A stretch of 53,671 bases of DNA from positions 1 through 53,671 of the forward strand of contig NZ_JABSQR010000036.1 of assembly GCF_013215705.1 (NCBI RefSeq). Direction: 5' to 3'. The notes below the pieces were generated by a model. The model ran no database searches, was not told where the DNA came from, and was given only the letters and a program-made list of their open reading frames with translations. This DNA comes from Moritella sp. (GTDB lineage: Bacteria > Pseudomonadota > Gammaproteobacteria > Enterobacterales > Moritellaceae). Made by a program: the position numbers and the translations under genes. Of the stretch, positions 25,018 to 34,150 are shown one piece after another. The stretch's first letter is position 1; the number at the start of each line of letters is the position of its first letter.

Positions 25018-26232
25018 ATGTCGATAACACAGTTTAGATGTTCGATAAATAACGCGAGGCAAGCTGTTATTGCTACATTTATTGCTTTAGCACTGGTGAT
25101 ATTGAGTGTCGTTGCTATTGCAACGCCGATAACATATGACTTGGTATGGGATTCACTTTTTGATGTCGCGATGGAACAGAATGAACAACAAGCATTGAAG
25201 TTTGAGGCATTGGCTGATACGAGTATTAATCAAGGTATCACGCCTGAAGATGTGGTGAAGGAGTTTCAAGTTATTTTTCAAGGGAGCCGTTATGATCCGA
25301 GTAACTATGTTTGTTTAGTTGATGAACATGGTGAGGTGATTGCCCACCCAGAAATTACTCATGTAGGCAGTATTATCGACATCAGCTATCAACGTAAAGA
25401 ACAAGCATTATCCACACTACTGTTATCGTACGTGAATGTTTCGCTAACGAGTCCTGAACTGGACAATGATTTTAGCGCAGATAACTTGCCTTCACGAAGT
25501 GTGGTTAAGTACACCGAAAATAATAATATGGACGCCATTTATCAATACCCGTTACATGATCTTGGTGCTACATTGTGGATCCATATTGATGTTGCGCTAC
25601 TAGATAAAAAAACAGAAAAAGTGATGATGGCAATTGGTGCAGTGATCATTCCAGCGTTATTAATTATTATCGCGATTGGTACGTTTGCGGTGAGAATTGT
25701 AGAACGTTCATTTGAATCTAAATTAGAAAAGCAAGCGCATACCGATGGACTAACAGGGCTAGCCAATCGACGTTACTTTGATGTACAACTCGAAAAAGAA
25801 TGGAAACGTGCGTTACGAAAAGGTGGTTCATTATCGCTGGCGATGCTCGATATTGATTACTTTAAATTGTATAACGATAATTATGGTCACCAAGCGGGTG
25901 ATGAGGCCATTAAAAAAGTGGCCGATTGTTTAAAAATGAAAGTGCAACGGGCTTCTGACACTGTTGCTCGTTATGGCGGTGAAGAGTTTGCTATTATAAT
26001 GGTGGACTGCACTGAGCAAGAGGCTGTCTTGTTTATGGAAAGGTTAATCACTTCGATTGAGGAATTGCATATCGTACATGCTTACTCAAGTTGCTCAAGT
26101 TATGTCACTTTCAGTATGGGCGTTGCGACCTTAAAAGCAGCTGATGATGTTGATTACTCTACGCTATTACGTTTAGCTGATAACGCGCTTTATCGCAGTA
26201 AGGCGAAAGGGCGTAATAATTTATGCAGTTAA
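25018..26232 (+). CDS. Membrane diguanylate cyclase (Cache-like sensor plus GGDEF)
   Basis: The 404-residue protein has a transmembrane helix at about 15-37, a periplasmic region of ~150 residues with a Cache-like strand (YVCLVDEHGEVIAHPEITHVG), and a second helix at about 203-225. A GGDEF domain follows from about 243 (DGLTGLANRRYFD). The active-site motif is GGEEF at 320-324, and an inhibitory RxxD site (RASD, 311-314) lies five residues before it, so product inhibition is expected. It makes c-di-GMP in response to an outside signal. ATG 25018 was chosen over the in-frame start at 24964 because of AGG 7 bases ahead and membrane topology. Confidence 0.9.
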   Translation: MSITQFRCSINNARQAVIATFIALALVILSVVAIATPITYDLVWDSLFDVAMEQNEQQALKFEALADTSINQGITPEDVVKEFQVIFQGSRYDPSNYVCLVDEHGEVIAHPEITHVGSIIDISYQRKEQALSTLLLSYVNVSLTSPELDNDFSADNLPSRSVVKYTENNNMDAIYQYPLHDLGATLWIHIDVALLDKKTEKVMMAIGAVIIPALLIIIAIGTFAVRIVERSFESKLEKQAHTDGLTGLANRRYFDVQLEKEWKRALRKGGSLSLAMLDIDYFKLYNDNYGHQAGDEAIKKVADCLKMKVQRASDTVARYGGEEFAIIMVDCTEQEAVLFMERLITSIEELHIVHAYSSCSSYVTFSMGVATLKAADDVDYSTLLRLADNALYRSKAKGRNNLCS

Positions 26233-26262
26233 TTGTGTTATTACGCAGGATATAGACAATTC

Positions 26263-26694
26263 ATGAATCTAGAATACAGGCTCGCTACCGAGCAAGATTA
26301 TGATTTTACGTTTAACTTAAAAAAATCTGCAGAATATGGGCCGATTAAAGCTATTTTTGGTTGGGACGAAGCATTACAGCAACACATGCACGGACAGGAG
26401 TGGGCGGCAGGTAAACCTATGCTGATCTGTATTGATGGTATCGCTGTTGGCAGTTATAAGATTGAAATAAATGCTGACCATATTCATTTTTGTCGTTTTT
26501 TCTTATTACCTGAGCATCAGGGTAAAGGCATTGGTAGCAAGGTATTAAAACAGCTAATTATATTTGCCAAAGAGAAACAATTACCTTGTAAGTTAAGTCA
26601 TTTACAAGGTAATCGAGTCGGTGAGTTATATGCGCGTTTTGGATTTGTTATTGACGGCAGTGATAGCCAGTTTGTTTATATGTCTCGCCACTAG
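26263..26694 (+). CDS. GNAT family N-acetyltransferase
   Basis: The 143-residue protein has the GNAT core FCRFFLLPEHQGKGIGSKVLKQLI, with the full acetyl-CoA loop QGKGIG, and the C-terminal half GNRVGELYARFGFVIDG. CAGGA lies 12 bases before the chosen ATG; an upstream TTG at 26233 abuts the cyclase stop. The substrate is unknown. Confidence 0.85.
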   Translation: MNLEYRLATEQDYDFTFNLKKSAEYGPIKAIFGWDEALQQHMHGQEWAAGKPMLICIDGIAVGSYKIEINADHIHFCRFFLLPEHQGKGIGSKVLKQLIIFAKEKQLPCKLSHLQGNRVGELYARFGFVIDGSDSQFVYMSRH

Positions 26695-26742
26695 ATAACC
26701 CGTTTAGATTATTCCCCACACCGTTATAGATGGATTTATAAA

Positions 26743-27783
26743 ATGATGAAAACCAATGTACTTGCCTATCATTTGGCGTATAGCTTAGCGATGACGTTGC
26801 CAATGGTAAGTGTTGCTGCACAGAATAACGTGACTGGTCTACAATCAGTATTTACTAATATAAATGTACCAAGAGCGTTTAGTGGCGTGGCGGTTATAGC
26901 AAAAGGTAATGACATTACTTTTAGTTATACGTCTGCATCTCAGTCTGCAAGTTCAGACTTAGCAGCGCCCGCATTTACATTACAAACACCCTTTGTAACC
27001 GCATCATTAAGTAAGCAAATGACTGCGGCATTAGTCATGCGAGAAGTCGACCAAGGGCGTGTCGATTTAGATGCGCCAATTACTCAGTACCTTCAATACC
27101 TAAAAGGGAAGTGGAATGCGGTTATAACGGTTAGGCAATTACTGAATCATTTATCCGGCATTGTGGCGATGGATAAACCACTTAAAACGGTCCCTGGTGA
27201 CGTGTTTGCCTATTCAAATACCGGTTATAACCTGTTAGGTGAATTAGTTGCTACGACATCAGGAAAGGACTATGAAACGTTAACGTTAGACATGTTTGCA
27301 TACTGTGGTATGGACAATACCAACCCATCAAGTAATACCCATAATGCGCTGCGTTATCATGAAAAATCACCGGGTGAGCTGGTGGCTATTACTAAGGACC
27401 TGCCTGCTAGTTCAGCGCCAAGTGCCGGAATCATCTCTACCGCCGAAGATTTGGTGGCATGGAATCAGTGTTTGCATAATAGCGATCTGATATCAGCTAA
27501 ATCACATGTACAGATGGTCACTAAAGCGGCGACCAGAAAACATCGTTGGGGTGAGTTAGGTTATGGTTTTGGTCTGCAATTATCTGACAACACAGCGGTG
27601 CAAGAATGGAGTCACAGCGGCTATGTTCTCGGTTATATTTCGACATTAAGTTATTATCCAAAATCAGATACCAGCATGATCCTACTGGAAAATATATCTT
27701 GGTATCCGAAAGACATGACTCGGGTATTTTATTATCATGATCAATTGCGTAATCAGTTATTAAAACAACTGATTGATGAGTAG
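26743..27783 (+). CDS. Class C beta-lactamase-like serine hydrolase (secreted)
   Basis: The 346-residue protein has a signal peptide (cleavage after VSVAA, about residue 26). The serine beta-lactamase/DD-peptidase fold shows S88-x-x-K91 (TASLSKQM), Y157-x-N159 (AYSNTGYNLLGE) and HSG (WSHSGYVLGY) in place of KTG. This set fits the beta-lactamase-related esterase/D-aminopeptidase group rather than a true AmpC. It probably works in the periplasm on peptides or esters. Confidence 0.85.
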   Translation: MMKTNVLAYHLAYSLAMTLPMVSVAAQNNVTGLQSVFTNINVPRAFSGVAVIAKGNDITFSYTSASQSASSDLAAPAFTLQTPFVTASLSKQMTAALVMREVDQGRVDLDAPITQYLQYLKGKWNAVITVRQLLNHLSGIVAMDKPLKTVPGDVFAYSNTGYNLLGELVATTSGKDYETLTLDMFAYCGMDNTNPSSNTHNALRYHEKSPGELVAITKDLPASSAPSAGIISTAEDLVAWNQCLHNSDLISAKSHVQMVTKAATRKHRWGELGYGFGLQLSDNTAVQEWSHSGYVLGYISTLSYYPKSDTSMILLENISWYPKDMTRVFYYHDQLRNQLLKQLIDE

Positions 27784-27803
27784 AGCTGTATTCTATAAGT
27801 ATT

Positions 27804-28892
27804 TTATTCAGTTGTAATGCGAGTGATGACTGCCTCTGCCGCTTCTAGCGCACCTTCTATATAACCGCCGTGTTCTTCTGCGGCTTCAGTTCCCGCAAAG
27901 TACCAAGCTTGTTGATAAACAGGTGCTAGCGCTGATTGAATATCACGTAAACCATACTGCGGGTGGCCATTCGGTGCATTTTTATCTGCATCCGTTGCTG
28001 TCATGGATTCCTGGCTCCAGTCGATTAACTTCACATCAATCGGTTGGGCAGCTTGTTCACCATAAATTCGTACCAGCTGTTTTACTGCTAACGATTTTAT
28101 TAACTCATTGCCTGCTGATCGGCGAGTATGTGCATCAACACCGACAAAACCAAACAATGCACCTGTACCATCAAAGGTACTAGCATCGTGTATTTCTGCT
28201 AATGGACCCAATTGGCTACTGGCCGAACCGGACAAACCGGTTTTACGCCAGAACGGTGTTTTGTAGATGGCAAAAAACTTGGCATGTGCTGCCATCCATG
28301 TCGCTGTCGATGCAAACTTCCTCTGTACTTTTATCGGTAAAGCAGGTGTAAATGTAATGCTATTCTCAAGTAAGCGTAACGGCATTGCAAAGATAACCTG
28401 ACGCGTTTGTATCGTTTGCGTTGCACCGTCTATGTCGGCTGTAACGATAGAATGACTATCTTGTTTTTCAGCATTGTGTTCGACGTGAGATACCTTCGCG
28501 TTACAGATAAGTTGTTCTTTGGTTAGCTTCGCCTTGATACCATTAACAACCGTTTGCATACCACCAGCCACACGCATTGATTGCGGTGAACCAGCGTAAC
28601 CCGATTCATAACGTAGCGGTGGTTTGTTCTCGTGTTTATCAAACAAGAACGCGCCTTTATCATGCTGTGGGAATACCGATAAATGCAGATCATCAATCAA
28701 TTGGGTAATACGTGGGTGCATGTCAGGCCAAAACCAAGAAGGGCCCATATCAAACTTGTCTTCAGTATATATTCGACCACCGAATCGCGCTCGACCTTCG
28801 AGTAAAATATACTCTTTACCAAGCTGTTCTAATAAATAAGCGGTATATAAACCGCTTAGTCCACCGCCAATAATGACAAATTCTGTTTTCAT
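27804..28892 (-). CDS. FAD-dependent amine oxidase-type oxidoreductase
   Basis: The 362-residue protein begins with the dinucleotide motif VIIGGGLSGLYTAYLLEQLGK and has LEGRARFGGRIYTED, the GG-R-rich FAD loop. The C-terminal FAD motif WYFAGTEAAEEHGGYIEGALEAAEAVI closes the fold. It resembles the flavin monoamine oxidase group but is short (~450 is usual). It lies 49 bases after the cupin gene on the same strand, so the two may act together under the divergent LysR regulator. The substrate is unknown. Confidence 0.85.
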   Translation of the reverse strand: MKTEFVIIGGGLSGLYTAYLLEQLGKEYILLEGRARFGGRIYTEDKFDMGPSWFWPDMHPRITQLIDDLHLSVFPQHDKGAFLFDKHENKPPLRYESGYAGSPQSMRVAGGMQTVVNGIKAKLTKEQLICNAKVSHVEHNAEKQDSHSIVTADIDGATQTIQTRQVIFAMPLRLLENSITFTPALPIKVQRKFASTATWMAAHAKFFAIYKTPFWRKTGLSGSASSQLGPLAEIHDASTFDGTGALFGFVGVDAHTRRSAGNELIKSLAVKQLVRIYGEQAAQPIDVKLIDWSQESMTATDADKNAPNGHPQYGLRDIQSALAPVYQQAWYFAGTEAAEEHGGYIEGALEAAEAVITRITTE

Positions 28893-28941
28893 ATTTTTAA
28901 GTATCCAAGTTATCTTAATAAGTGCAGGTTAGAGGCGCTTC

Positions 28942-29610
28942 TTATAATCGATAGCTGTGATGACCTGTTTTGATCCAAACTGTGCAATCATCTGAAGTTG
29001 TGGTGACCTCTAACGCTGTACCAACAGGTAAACGCAGCCAATCAAACTTGCGATAAATGTCCCCTTGATGACCAAATTCACCGTTTACGACAAGCACTTC
29101 AATGCCACCAGTATTTTCTAGGGTGATACTTGAGTCATGTGCCCAGCGTTCTAAACGTACCATTTCTTGTTTGAATGTGTGTAGCGCTTGGTATTGCACT
29201 GCCGCGCGGTTTTCATCTTGGGTAAAAGCTTGATTCGCGGTATTGATTTCCACATTTTGATCGTCACCGTCTTGAAATTGACCGAGCTTAACAATGATCA
29301 TGCAGCCGTCTTTGACTATCGGCGCATGCTCTGTACCGACTGGGTTTCGCTTATAGGTACCAACAGGATAGTCACCGTGTTCATCGGCGAACACCCCTTT
29401 TAACACCAAAAATTCTTCGCCGCCAGTATGTACATGGTTAGTGAAATAACTGTCTGCATCATAGGTAACTAGTGTTGTTGGCATCGCTGCAAATTCAGCT
29501 CCGTCACGCTCTAACATTTTACGTGATACACCTTTAAGCGGAGAGGGTACCCAAGTTGATTGATTAAATAATACTTTCGCTGGTTGGGTTAGATCGCTAT
29601 TAATGTTCAT
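28942..29610 (-). CDS. ChrR-type cupin domain protein (two cupin repeats)
   Basis: The 222-residue protein contains a ChrR-like cupin: WVPSPLKGVSRKMLERDG, then HVHTGGEEFLVLKGVFADEHGDYPVGTYKRNPVGTEHAP with the HxH...E metal set. A second, less metal-binding cupin half is at about 125-222. It has no anti-sigma N-terminal zinc domain, so it is not a complete ChrR. It could be a metal-dependent enzyme or small-molecule sensor. It is divergent from a LysR gene 133 bases away and upstream of the FAD oxidase. Confidence 0.8.
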   Translation of the reverse strand: MNINSDLTQPAKVLFNQSTWVPSPLKGVSRKMLERDGAEFAAMPTTLVTYDADSYFTNHVHTGGEEFLVLKGVFADEHGDYPVGTYKRNPVGTEHAPIVKDGCMIIVKLGQFQDGDDQNVEINTANQAFTQDENRAAVQYQALHTFKQEMVRLERWAHDSSITLENTGGIEVLVVNGEFGHQGDIYRKFDWLRLPVGTALEVTTTSDDCTVWIKTGHHSYRL

Positions 29611-29743
29611 ATCGTCATTCCACAGATAAGAGTGTCTTTATGTTGTAATGATGGATTTATTCTTTGCATATGACAAAGCACTACTTCTATACTGACGATA
29701 TAGTTTTTCTTTAATGGTTGATTGAAGGGAGGTTGCGCTATAA

Positions 29744-30664
29744 ATGAAAAATATAGCCCATTTAAATGCAGTTCGAGCCTTTGAAGCGTCAGCAAGGCAT
29801 CTTAGTTTTTCTTTGGCGGCAAAAGAACTCAATGTCACCCCTGCCGCAATCGGTCAGCAAGTGCGTTTATTGGAAGAGTGGCTAGGTGTCAGTTTGTTTA
29901 TTCGTGCCACTAGCGGCATTTCACGTTTAACATTGACCGAACAAGCGAAGGTAGCACTGCCGGAAATTAGTCTCGGGTTAGAGCATATTTCTCAGGGTTT
30001 AGCGTTATTGCAAAAACCGATTATCAATAATGCCATCACAGTGTCGGTGAGCCCTGCGTTTGCAGCAAAATGGTTGTTAACACACATTGATGATTTCCAG
30101 CTAAAGTATCCTGATTATGACCTTCGTTTAAATACCAATTCTCGCTCTGTCGATTACTTTGCTGAGGACATAGATATTGGTGTGCGTTATGGCAAAGGCA
30201 ATTGGCCGGGCTTGTCACAAATATTGCTGATGGATGAGGATATATTTCCGGTGTGCTCCCCCGATCTGGTTGAACAAGGCTTGACGTTACCGAGCGACTT
30301 AGCTAATTATCCGTTAATACACGATCATTCTATGCCGATCAGTTCGGGGTTTCCGACTTGGTCTAGTTGGTTAAGTGAACAGGGTATTGATAATGTTGAA
30401 GCTACTAAAGGATTAAAAATCAACAACTCGGCATCGGTGTTCCAAGCCGCTGTGGCTGGGCAGGGTGTAGCACTAGGCCGTAGTGTATTAGTCAAAGATG
30501 ATCTTGCTTGTGGGCGATTAGTGAAGCCATTCCCAGTACTGAATAGTAGTACCGAATTGGCTTATTATATTGTCTGGCGACCTGAACATGATGGGGTAGA
30601 AAAAGTTCAGGCCTTTAAAAGCTGGCTATTAGATACGGCTGCCGTGATACAGCGTTACCGCTGA
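29744..30664 (+). CDS. LysR family regulator (GcvA-like)
   Basis: The 306-residue protein has the GcvA/AmpR-type N-terminus HLNAVRAFEASARHLSFSLAAKELNVTPAAIGQQVRLLEEWLG and a ligand domain from about residue 90 (ITVSVSPAFAAKWLLTHI, then VDYFAEDIDIGVRYGKG). GGGAGG lies 11 bases before the ATG. Its divergent position suggests control of the cupin/FAD oxidase pair. Its stop is six bases from the stop of the enoyl-CoA hydratase gene. Confidence 0.9.
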   Translation: MKNIAHLNAVRAFEASARHLSFSLAAKELNVTPAAIGQQVRLLEEWLGVSLFIRATSGISRLTLTEQAKVALPEISLGLEHISQGLALLQKPIINNAITVSVSPAFAAKWLLTHIDDFQLKYPDYDLRLNTNSRSVDYFAEDIDIGVRYGKGNWPGLSQILLMDEDIFPVCSPDLVEQGLTLPSDLANYPLIHDHSMPISSGFPTWSSWLSEQGIDNVEATKGLKINNSASVFQAAVAGQGVALGRSVLVKDDLACGRLVKPFPVLNSSTELAYYIVWRPEHDGVEKVQAFKSWLLDTAAVIQRYR

Positions 30665-30670
30665 TAGCAA

Positions 30671-31432
30671 TCAGCACAGGTTAAAGTCCGGTTGGCGTTT
30701 TTCCATAAAAGCGCTAACCGCTTCACGGCATTCTGGTCGAGTGACTAAATATGCCAGACTTTTATTTTCATATTCAACGATATCTAATAGTTGCTGTCGA
30801 GATCCTCTCATCAACATAGCTTTACTGGTGCGCATGGCTATTGGTGCCAATTTTGCAAGTGTGATGGCTCTTTGCATTGCCGCATCATCTGGTGAGTCAC
30901 ATACTTCATTTGCAAACCCTAAAGTAACCGCTTCATTTGCCTGCATAGGGTCACCTGCTAATAACATAGCACGCGCTTTACGCACGCCGATTTGTTGCGC
31001 TAATAATTGACTAGAGCCGAGTTCCGGGCATAACCCCATCGCCACAAATGGTGTTTGAAATATTGCCGTTGGAGATAAATAGAGGAAGTCTACAAACTGT
31101 AACATGGTGGTGCCGATCCCCATTGCAGAGCCATTAACTGCTGCAACGATTGGTTTATCACAGTTGATTAATGCGCGCATAAAACGGGCGCCATATTGAT
31201 CCGCTTGACCTTGCGACATGGCTTGAAAATCTTGCATATCATTGCCCGCGCAAAAAATATCGACCGAGCCCTTAATCATCACGACATGAATGGCATCATC
31301 CTGTTGTGCCGTTTCTAATCCTTGAGCGAGTAATAAGTACATGGCCTGATTTAAAGCATTACGTGCCTTAGGGCGATTTATTGTTAGCGTTAAAATATTA
31401 TCCTGCACAACTGAAGTAATGAAATTTGCCAT
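30671..31432 (-). CDS. Enoyl-CoA hydratase/isomerase family protein
   Basis: The 253-residue crotonase-fold protein has LTINRPKARNALNQAM, FCAGNDMQDFQAM (oxyanion loop), VNGSAMGIGTTMLQF and the catalytic-Glu segment GLCPELGSSQLL. Only one of the two hydratase Glu residues is obvious, so it may be an enoyl isomerase or a hydrolase. It works on acyl-CoA esters in the cytoplasm. It is a single gene. Confidence 0.88.
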   Translation of the reverse strand: MANFITSVVQDNILTLTINRPKARNALNQAMYLLLAQGLETAQQDDAIHVVMIKGSVDIFCAGNDMQDFQAMSQGQADQYGARFMRALINCDKPIVAAVNGSAMGIGTTMLQFVDFLYLSPTAIFQTPFVAMGLCPELGSSQLLAQQIGVRKARAMLLAGDPMQANEAVTLGFANEVCDSPDDAAMQRAITLAKLAPIAMRTSKAMLMRGSRQQLLDIVEYENKSLAYLVTRPECREAVSAFMEKRQPDFNLC

Positions 31433-31639
31433 GTTATAAACCTTAAGTTAGAGCTGGGTATTTGCATAATGCCCATTAAGTTTTAACTCTAACATAACTT
31501 AAATTGCTGGATAATATCATTATTGATATGTGTTTTTCCTAACCGTGATGATGATTAACTCTGTGAACTCAAGCATCAATTATGTTGTTAATGTATACCT
31601 TAGATCACAAATGTATGCGATAGGCAGTTAGCCGCTGCG

Positions 31640-33190
31640 TTATAATGGGCTGCCATTTATGTCGGTTCCAATAAGCACTTGGTCATCGGGATTATCCGTT
31701 GTTTCATCTGCTATCCAAGGGGCAAGGCAATCACGGTCTTCGACACAAGGATCTGTAAGGCTATTGAGAAAATCCACCAATTGATTAACTTCCTCATTAT
31801 TTAAGTTCATATTTGGTAATCGTGATGTTCCATTTTGGCGCTCTTGCTCTAGTTTAGCTAATGCAAGTTCGCCATTAGCTTCAACGTTTGGATATAAGCT
31901 TGTACAGTTTGCGACATTATTGAATTGTGCTAATTGACACCACTCATTGTTATTAACATAATCATCAATACTGCGGATTGGGTTGATATGATGGCGCAGT
32001 ACTCTTTCTAATGAATCAAATGTACCAGCGTGGCCATAAGGCGATGTTACAGCAACGTTTAATAAGCTTGGTGTTCGGAAGTTATATCTGTCCTGAGCAT
32101 TACCGGTTACGCGCTCACGACCAAAATCATCATCGCCATTACTGCCATCACCTTTACCTATGCCGATTTGTGGAAAGGCAATAATATTATGGCGTTCGTC
32201 ACTTAACAGCGGACCACTATGGCATGCTGAGCAGCCTGCACCATTGTCTTTAGGTGTATTAAAGAATAACAACGCACCTTGTTTTTGCTGTTCTGTTAAC
32301 GCGGTAACATCACCATCGAGATAAATACGCCATGGTGAGTTGATAAACACCATAGATCGTTCATATTCACCCATGGCTTTGCCGATGTTTGCGAAGGTGA
32401 CAAGTTCCTCAGTATCGGCATTACTATTGAATGCCGTTTGGAATTCGATTAGCCATTGATTACGGGTTAATTCACCTGCGCCTTCGTCATAATCGCCCAG
32501 ACGCGCGGCAAGGTGATGACGAATAACATCTCTGCTACTGCCATTTTCAAAATCTGCCGTTTTCATTTCGTGATTTGACGTAATGGGAAATCGAGTTTGT
32601 GCAACAACCAAATTAGATCCAGCATTGTTATCTGTTACGCCAAAGCCGCTGTCTGGTGTACTAATGCCCGATGCCGCACCATTTTGGTCAATTTCTTTCC
32701 CTAAACTCTCGACGCGAGAATCCCAGAATAAACTGCCGTCCCATAACGCGATATTAAATATGGTAGGACTATTGCGTGGCACAAAGGGTATACCTTCACT
32801 ATTGTTACGTCCTTGACCAAGCACTTGTGTATTTATTGATTCGACCCCAATAGGGAGGCTTAATTCGTCTGCACCACCAAGTGTGGGGTGATGACAGCTA
32901 GCACAGGCGCTATCAAAATTACCGCCGAGGCTTTGACTAAAGAATAATTTTTTACCTAAATTAGCAAGCGGGGAGTCAATCGAAGGAATATCACGGTTTG
33001 CAGTCGCTGAGCGGTCAAGATTTTTTTCGGTGATGAGTGCTTGTAGCAATATGTCTAATTCAGTTGGCGGTGCACTGTCGCCATCGGAGTCACCAGCAAA
33101 ATCCCAAGAATTGCGGTGACATCCTGATAATGTCAATACAAGAGATAGCATCAACATCAGCGCTAATGATTCTTTTATCTTAAATATCAT
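31640..33190 (-). CDS. Diheme cytochrome c peroxidase family lipoprotein
   Basis: The 516-residue protein has a lipoprotein signal peptide ending LVLTLSGC (lipobox Cys at about 24). Two c-type heme sites follow, CASCH (DSACASCHHP, ~95) and CSACH (GAGCSACHSGP, ~320), with the LGKKLFFSQSLGGN start and YGHAGTFDSLERVLRHH near the end. These belong to the CcpA/MauG family, which reduces H2O2 or oxidises a protein substrate in the periplasm. It is longer than typical CcpA (~330) because of an N-terminal linker and inserts. GGAG before ATG 33190 supports this start over 33202. Confidence 0.9.
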   Translation of the reverse strand: MIFKIKESLALMLMLSLVLTLSGCHRNSWDFAGDSDGDSAPPTELDILLQALITEKNLDRSATANRDIPSIDSPLANLGKKLFFSQSLGGNFDSACASCHHPTLGGADELSLPIGVESINTQVLGQGRNNSEGIPFVPRNSPTIFNIALWDGSLFWDSRVESLGKEIDQNGAASGISTPDSGFGVTDNNAGSNLVVAQTRFPITSNHEMKTADFENGSSRDVIRHHLAARLGDYDEGAGELTRNQWLIEFQTAFNSNADTEELVTFANIGKAMGEYERSMVFINSPWRIYLDGDVTALTEQQKQGALLFFNTPKDNGAGCSACHSGPLLSDERHNIIAFPQIGIGKGDGSNGDDDFGRERVTGNAQDRYNFRTPSLLNVAVTSPYGHAGTFDSLERVLRHHINPIRSIDDYVNNNEWCQLAQFNNVANCTSLYPNVEANGELALAKLEQERQNGTSRLPNMNLNNEEVNQLVDFLNSLTDPCVEDRDCLAPWIADETTDNPDDQVLIGTDINGSPL

Positions 33191-33455
33191 ATCAGACTCC
33201 ATTCACTTGTAATTTGTTTTTGTAATTACTTAGTCTAATTAATGAGTATGGAAGAACAATGCGATAAATAAGAAATAAATGTCTAAAATAATGCTAATTT
33301 GTAAAATTTATGCCATTTAAAGGTATAACTTAGTTATATATGAAACTGTTAATTACCTTTTTTATATTCACTTATCTAGATAACCAGACTATGGTTTGAG
33401 CATGGTTATGTATTTTTGTGTGTTAATTACGACAGTTTTCAAGGCGGTAGTTACT

Positions 33456-34013
33456 ATGCTAAGACACTATTATGTATCTGATGATCTTGATGAATTAGAG
33501 ATTGTTGAAAAGGAGCTAGAAGCAGAAGGATTTACTGAACCTCAAATCCATGTATTAAGTCTTGATGATTGCCATGTTGAGCAGCACCATTTACATGAAG
33601 TTGAATCATTACTTAAGCAAGATGTTATTCGGGGAGGAGAAATAGGCGCCGGCGTTGGTGTCATTGTGGCTATGCTGGCGTTAGGACTGCCCTATATGAT
33701 GGGGTGGACTGATGGTGCGGCAGGTTGGTTACCCTTTATATTTTTGTCTATGTTGAGTTTTGGATTTTGTATTTGGGAAGGCGGCTTTATTGGTTTTCAG
33801 AAGCCGAATGTACACTTTGTTCGCTTTCAAGAACTACTGATAAAAGGCAACCACATTTTATTTGTCGATGTGGATCCGGTACAAGAGCATAATTTTGGCA
33901 TGATAATGAAGTCACACCCCGATGTTGAACCTATTTGTTGTGGGTCTGGAGCACCGCATTGGGTTGTTAGCTGTCAGGATGCCTATAATCGCGTGGTGAA
34001 TGGCGCTCCTTAA
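33456..34013 (+). CDS. Conserved membrane protein of unknown function upstream of the oxidase operon
   Basis: The 185-residue protein starts MLRHYYVSDDLDELEIVEKELEAEG, a small alpha-beta domain. Two hydrophobic helices follow at about 67-88 and 94-112 with glycine-rich turns (GGEIGAGVGVIVAML), then a soluble half HFVRFQELLIKGNHILFVDVDP. The GxGxGxG helix recalls glycine-zipper membrane proteins. AAGGCGG precedes ATG 33456. No family name is assigned. Confidence 0.7.
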   Translation: MLRHYYVSDDLDELEIVEKELEAEGFTEPQIHVLSLDDCHVEQHHLHEVESLLKQDVIRGGEIGAGVGVIVAMLALGLPYMMGWTDGAAGWLPFIFLSMLSFGFCIWEGGFIGFQKPNVHFVRFQELLIKGNHILFVDVDPVQEHNFGMIMKSHPDVEPICCGSGAPHWVVSCQDAYNRVVNGAP

Positions 34014-34150
34014 ACGAGTGCTTTTATTATCGGTCGAAGCAATTCAACATTTTTGAACTAAGCTTAGTTAATTGTACTAGCTTCATATCCTTGCTTGGTT
34101 TTATGTTTTGTAAAACTGACAGTTTTCGATGGTTAAATAACGGTTAAATT

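Noticed and set aside
28624-28839. Plus-strand frame within the FAD oxidase gene
   Set aside because: It is entirely antisense to a well-supported gene, with no ribosome site.
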